Below, piece by piece: positions 61,748-64,000 of a stretch of 64,000 bases of DNA. Both the position numbers and the translations under genes were made by a program. Source of the stretch: Zygotorulaspora mrakii. Its lineage: Eukaryota; Ascomycota; Saccharomycetes; Saccharomycetales; Saccharomycetaceae. The notes under the pieces were generated by a model. It was given only the letters and a program-made list of their open reading frames with translations, was not told the origin of the DNA and made no database searches. Each line of letters starts with the position of its first letter. Within the stretch, counting starts at the first letter, position 1. The stretch is taken from contig NC_050719.1 of assembly GCF_013402915.1 (NCBI RefSeq), positions 1,736,001-1,800,000 of the forward strand, given 5' to 3'.

Positions 61748-62136
61748 TGTTGAAATAGATATTGATTTTAAAGAACCAAGTCAGACGAAGCTCTAACGGA
61801 ATATCAATCGATAGGAGAGAGCTCTTGGTTGATAATCTATCACGAGACGCTAAGAATTCAGGAATCTGAATATGTTAAGATTCTGTGGCATCGGGTAAGA
61901 AATGACAGCTCTGCTACAGCTTCTACGGGTAAAAATGGATGTCCCTAGAGCATGAGTACTAGGTGGACGAGAGAGAAAAACATTCACCCGTTGTCCCATC
62001 GTATGCTTCAATAATTGTAACTTGACAGGTATAAATATCGGTATTTTTTTCAGATATTACATCCCAAGAGAATCAGTTTTTTGTTTCACCTCATGATATA
62101 GGAAATCAAGAATTTGGATATGTCTACATCTGAATA
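61748..62136 (+). repeat. Dispersed repeat copy 2, possible solo LTR
   Basis: Homologous to 56605-57010, same orientation and same TGTTGAAATA start. Many substitutions and small indels separate the two copies. It lies between the truncated MFS copy and the permease relic, fitting an insertion or breakpoint role. Confidence 0.55.
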
Positions 62137-62149
62137 AAAAAATCCAAAA

Positions 62150-63600
62150 AAAAACTACTGCAGAAAATGCTTCTCATTTCCTCTGGAAATCCAGCAATAG
62201 GACTTACTGCATCTACCAATCCAGGAAAACCAGACGCCATACCACTCTTCCAGGTAAATATTGCTCGGCAAAATTGAATCCTTTAGTATAATAAAAGGTA
62301 CATTCAGGATCTGTAGGATACATTTGTGTCAGTGGCACTTCCCCTTCCGGAAAAATGATGGTCCACAACAAACATTGCAATTGTTGGAGTAACTATTACT
62401 TCAAAAGAGCTCATGAAATTTATAAAAACCGAAGAGGTGTTGTAGAAATTCCAAGGATGAGTTGCCCAAGAGAATAATGCTTTTATGAGGGCACCTCTTT
62501 GTATTTTTAACGAGGCAGCAATCCTGCCAAATTCACTTCTCCTTCAAAGCCATTTGCGAGCACATTGAAGGTCATTTAATATGAGATAAATGCAAAAGCA
62601 CAAAAAAGTGAGGTAGCTCTGGAGCCTACCGAATAGTTATTGGCCATTCACTGAAGAAATATGTCAGTAGGTAACCAGATCTCAGCACCGTAAAGCTCTT
62701 GGGTATGTGAGAATAAAACCCCTTGAATAAAACGATAGTACCAGTTATCATAACGGAAGAGATGGTTCCAATATACATCTTTTTTCAGAACTGGAAAAGG
62801 GGGAAAAATCTCACTAGTTTGTACAAGCAGAAAAGAGAGCACCTAACCAGATAATCATCGAATATAACAACATCCACCCCACATAACCACTGCTTAAGGT
62901 GACGGGTTTGAAGTTAATTGGCCCGGTTCCATGATTTTCAGTTAATGTTGTAATAAACACTCCAGCTATGGTAATTAAAGTCACGATACAGGTGAAGTCT
63001 ACTGCTTTGCTCATCTTTTCCAGTTTCATAAAGAAGAAAATATATACGGCACGATTGGGAAGACCAGAAATCCAATAAAGTCTCTGGTATTCATCGTCAG
63101 ACTTAATCGAAACGTATCCTTCATGTTCATATAGCTCTCGTTGTTATGATTTCATTTTAACAACAAGACCACCAATCCAACTTTGAATGCCATGGAAAAC
63201 AATAGACAGGGAGGTCCGAATCAATATGCCTCTTTCCGCTCCGTATATACCAAAACTCATCCTCTTACAGACCCGATACCCAATTCTGCATTACGTCGGG
63301 ACCCGAATTAAGACAAGTATATACACACATCATTATTCTACCAAGCATGAGAGCCCCAATTATATGTTGGAGATTTAGGCCCAGTTATAGCATCGCGGAG
63401 CCCGTACTTCAAGTCTATATTGTAATATTCGGCACATCCCATTAGCCAAAAATGAATCAAACACCCCATATTCCTCTTTCAGTTGGTATCAGCTCAAGAT
63501 CAGGGGTTCTAAGCACAGTAATGTTATCTTTCAGACAGTGACAGACTACCGCCAACTGGGAAGTCACTGACACTCCGTAGTGCCCCTTCTCCCTTTTGGC
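62150..63600 (-). pseudogene. NCS1 permease relic (FUR4/THI7-type), heavily decayed
   Basis: Minus-strand pieces in all three frames follow the family order: TVLRTPDLELIPTERGIWG (near 63460-63520), RMSFGIYGAERGILIRTSLSIVFHGIQSWIGGL (63180-63290), the stretch around GPINFKPVTLSSGYVGWML (62.8-63.03 kb), ELYGAEIWLPTDIF (62.65-62.71 kb), NLAGLLP then WATHPWNFYNTSSVFINFMSSFE (62.40-62.53 kb), and GMASGFPGLVDAVSP near 62.2 kb. Numerous frameshifts and stops. It is related to, but distinct from, the intact permease at 1-1746. Confidence 0.85.
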
Positions 63601-64000
63601 TCAAAATATTCTAGATAATTTGAAAGTAATTCTATAGATGATACTTTGCTGAGATTTCTGATTATTATGGGAGGCAAAATCAAAGAGATCAACCCAATTA
63701 GCAGCGCTTCCAATTAAGAAATCCCTGATATATTATCCTTGCAAGGAAATTCCACAGCAAAAAAAGAGAGTGAAACTAGTGCAAAAGTATTCAAGAATTC
63801 ATCTTCAGTCATGCTTTCTATGTCGATAAGCACACGCTATATCTGACCAAGCGTAGTGTATCTAAAAGCAGACTAATCTACAATCAAGCGCTATGATAAA
63901 ATTCCTAGACAGATTTGCCTAGCAGTATGTAAGATAACAGAACATCTCTTCCAGATTACGAAATCTGGCTGAACAGGTGTAAAGTCTGTTTGGAGAAATA
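63601..64000. other. Right edge, no gene seen
   Basis: No conserved frame. It may hold the decayed N-terminus and promoter of the permease relic. Confidence 0.35.

Noticed and set aside
1..64000. tRNA, rRNA, CRISPR or intron-containing genes
   Set aside because: I looked for B-box-like GGTTCGANTCC strings, repeat-spacer arrays and GTATGT...TACTAAC splice signals in coding regions and saw none that held up.

Overview
The window looks like a long accessory, probably subtelomeric, block from a budding yeast of the Saccharomycetaceae. Genes are intronless, the standard code fits every conserved protein, and the families are those found near S. cerevisiae chromosome ends: MEL1, PAD1-FDC1, DSF1/MAN2 with an HXT13-type transporter, AAD, YPL088W, YLL056C, YIR042C, ASP3 and a FLO11-type adhesin. 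It is not S. cerevisiae, because it also carries an FMNH2-dependent NtaA/SnaA-type monooxygenase, a large flavin monooxygenase and a different gene order. I cannot resolve the genus; Torulaspora, Zygotorulaspora, Zygosaccharomyces or Lachancea are the natural candidates. No core housekeeping gene, tRNA, rRNA or CRISPR is visible. Spacing is unusually loose for yeast, with many gaps of 1-3 kb.

Layout. 0-9 kb: a THI7/NRT1-type permease running off the left edge, a GNAT acetyltransferase, alpha-galactosidase MEL1 with a Gal4-like dyad, and a short-chain dehydrogenase. 9-16 kb: a frameshifted methyltransferase, a PHO89 phosphate-transporter pseudogene with four lesions, and a ZIP zinc transporter. 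17-27 kb: PAD1 and FDC1 (phenylacrylic acid decarboxylation), then a mannitol module (mannitol dehydrogenase divergent from a frameshifted HXT13-type transporter) and a frameshifted YLL056C-like reductase. 27-31 kb: two divergent aldo-keto reductases.

33-48 kb is the most interesting block: a flavin monooxygenase, an FMNH2-dependent monooxygenase, an MDR-type reductase, an MFS transporter, a Dur3-type solute symporter, a class III aminotransferase interrupted by one stop, and a YWTD beta-propeller protein. Met31/Met32-like sites precede the two monooxygenases, which suggests a catabolic cluster for an organosulfur or amino-organic compound. 50-55 kb: a secreted ASP3-type asparaginase and a FLO11-type adhesin with 36 five-residue repeats.

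From 56 kb to the right edge the sequence is mostly debris: two copies of a dispersed LTR-like repeat, a secreted Cys-rich gene broken by a stop, two relics of an unrecognised GC-richer gene family, a truncated copy of the 39 kb MFS transporter with its upstream flank, and a wrecked NCS1 permease related to the intact one at the left edge.

Overall the block is a set of nutrient-scavenging, detoxification and cell-surface genes with high birth and decay. Several lesions are single-base changes in homopolymers, so some 'pseudogenes' may be sequencing errors; PHO89 and the right-end relics are too damaged for that explanation.
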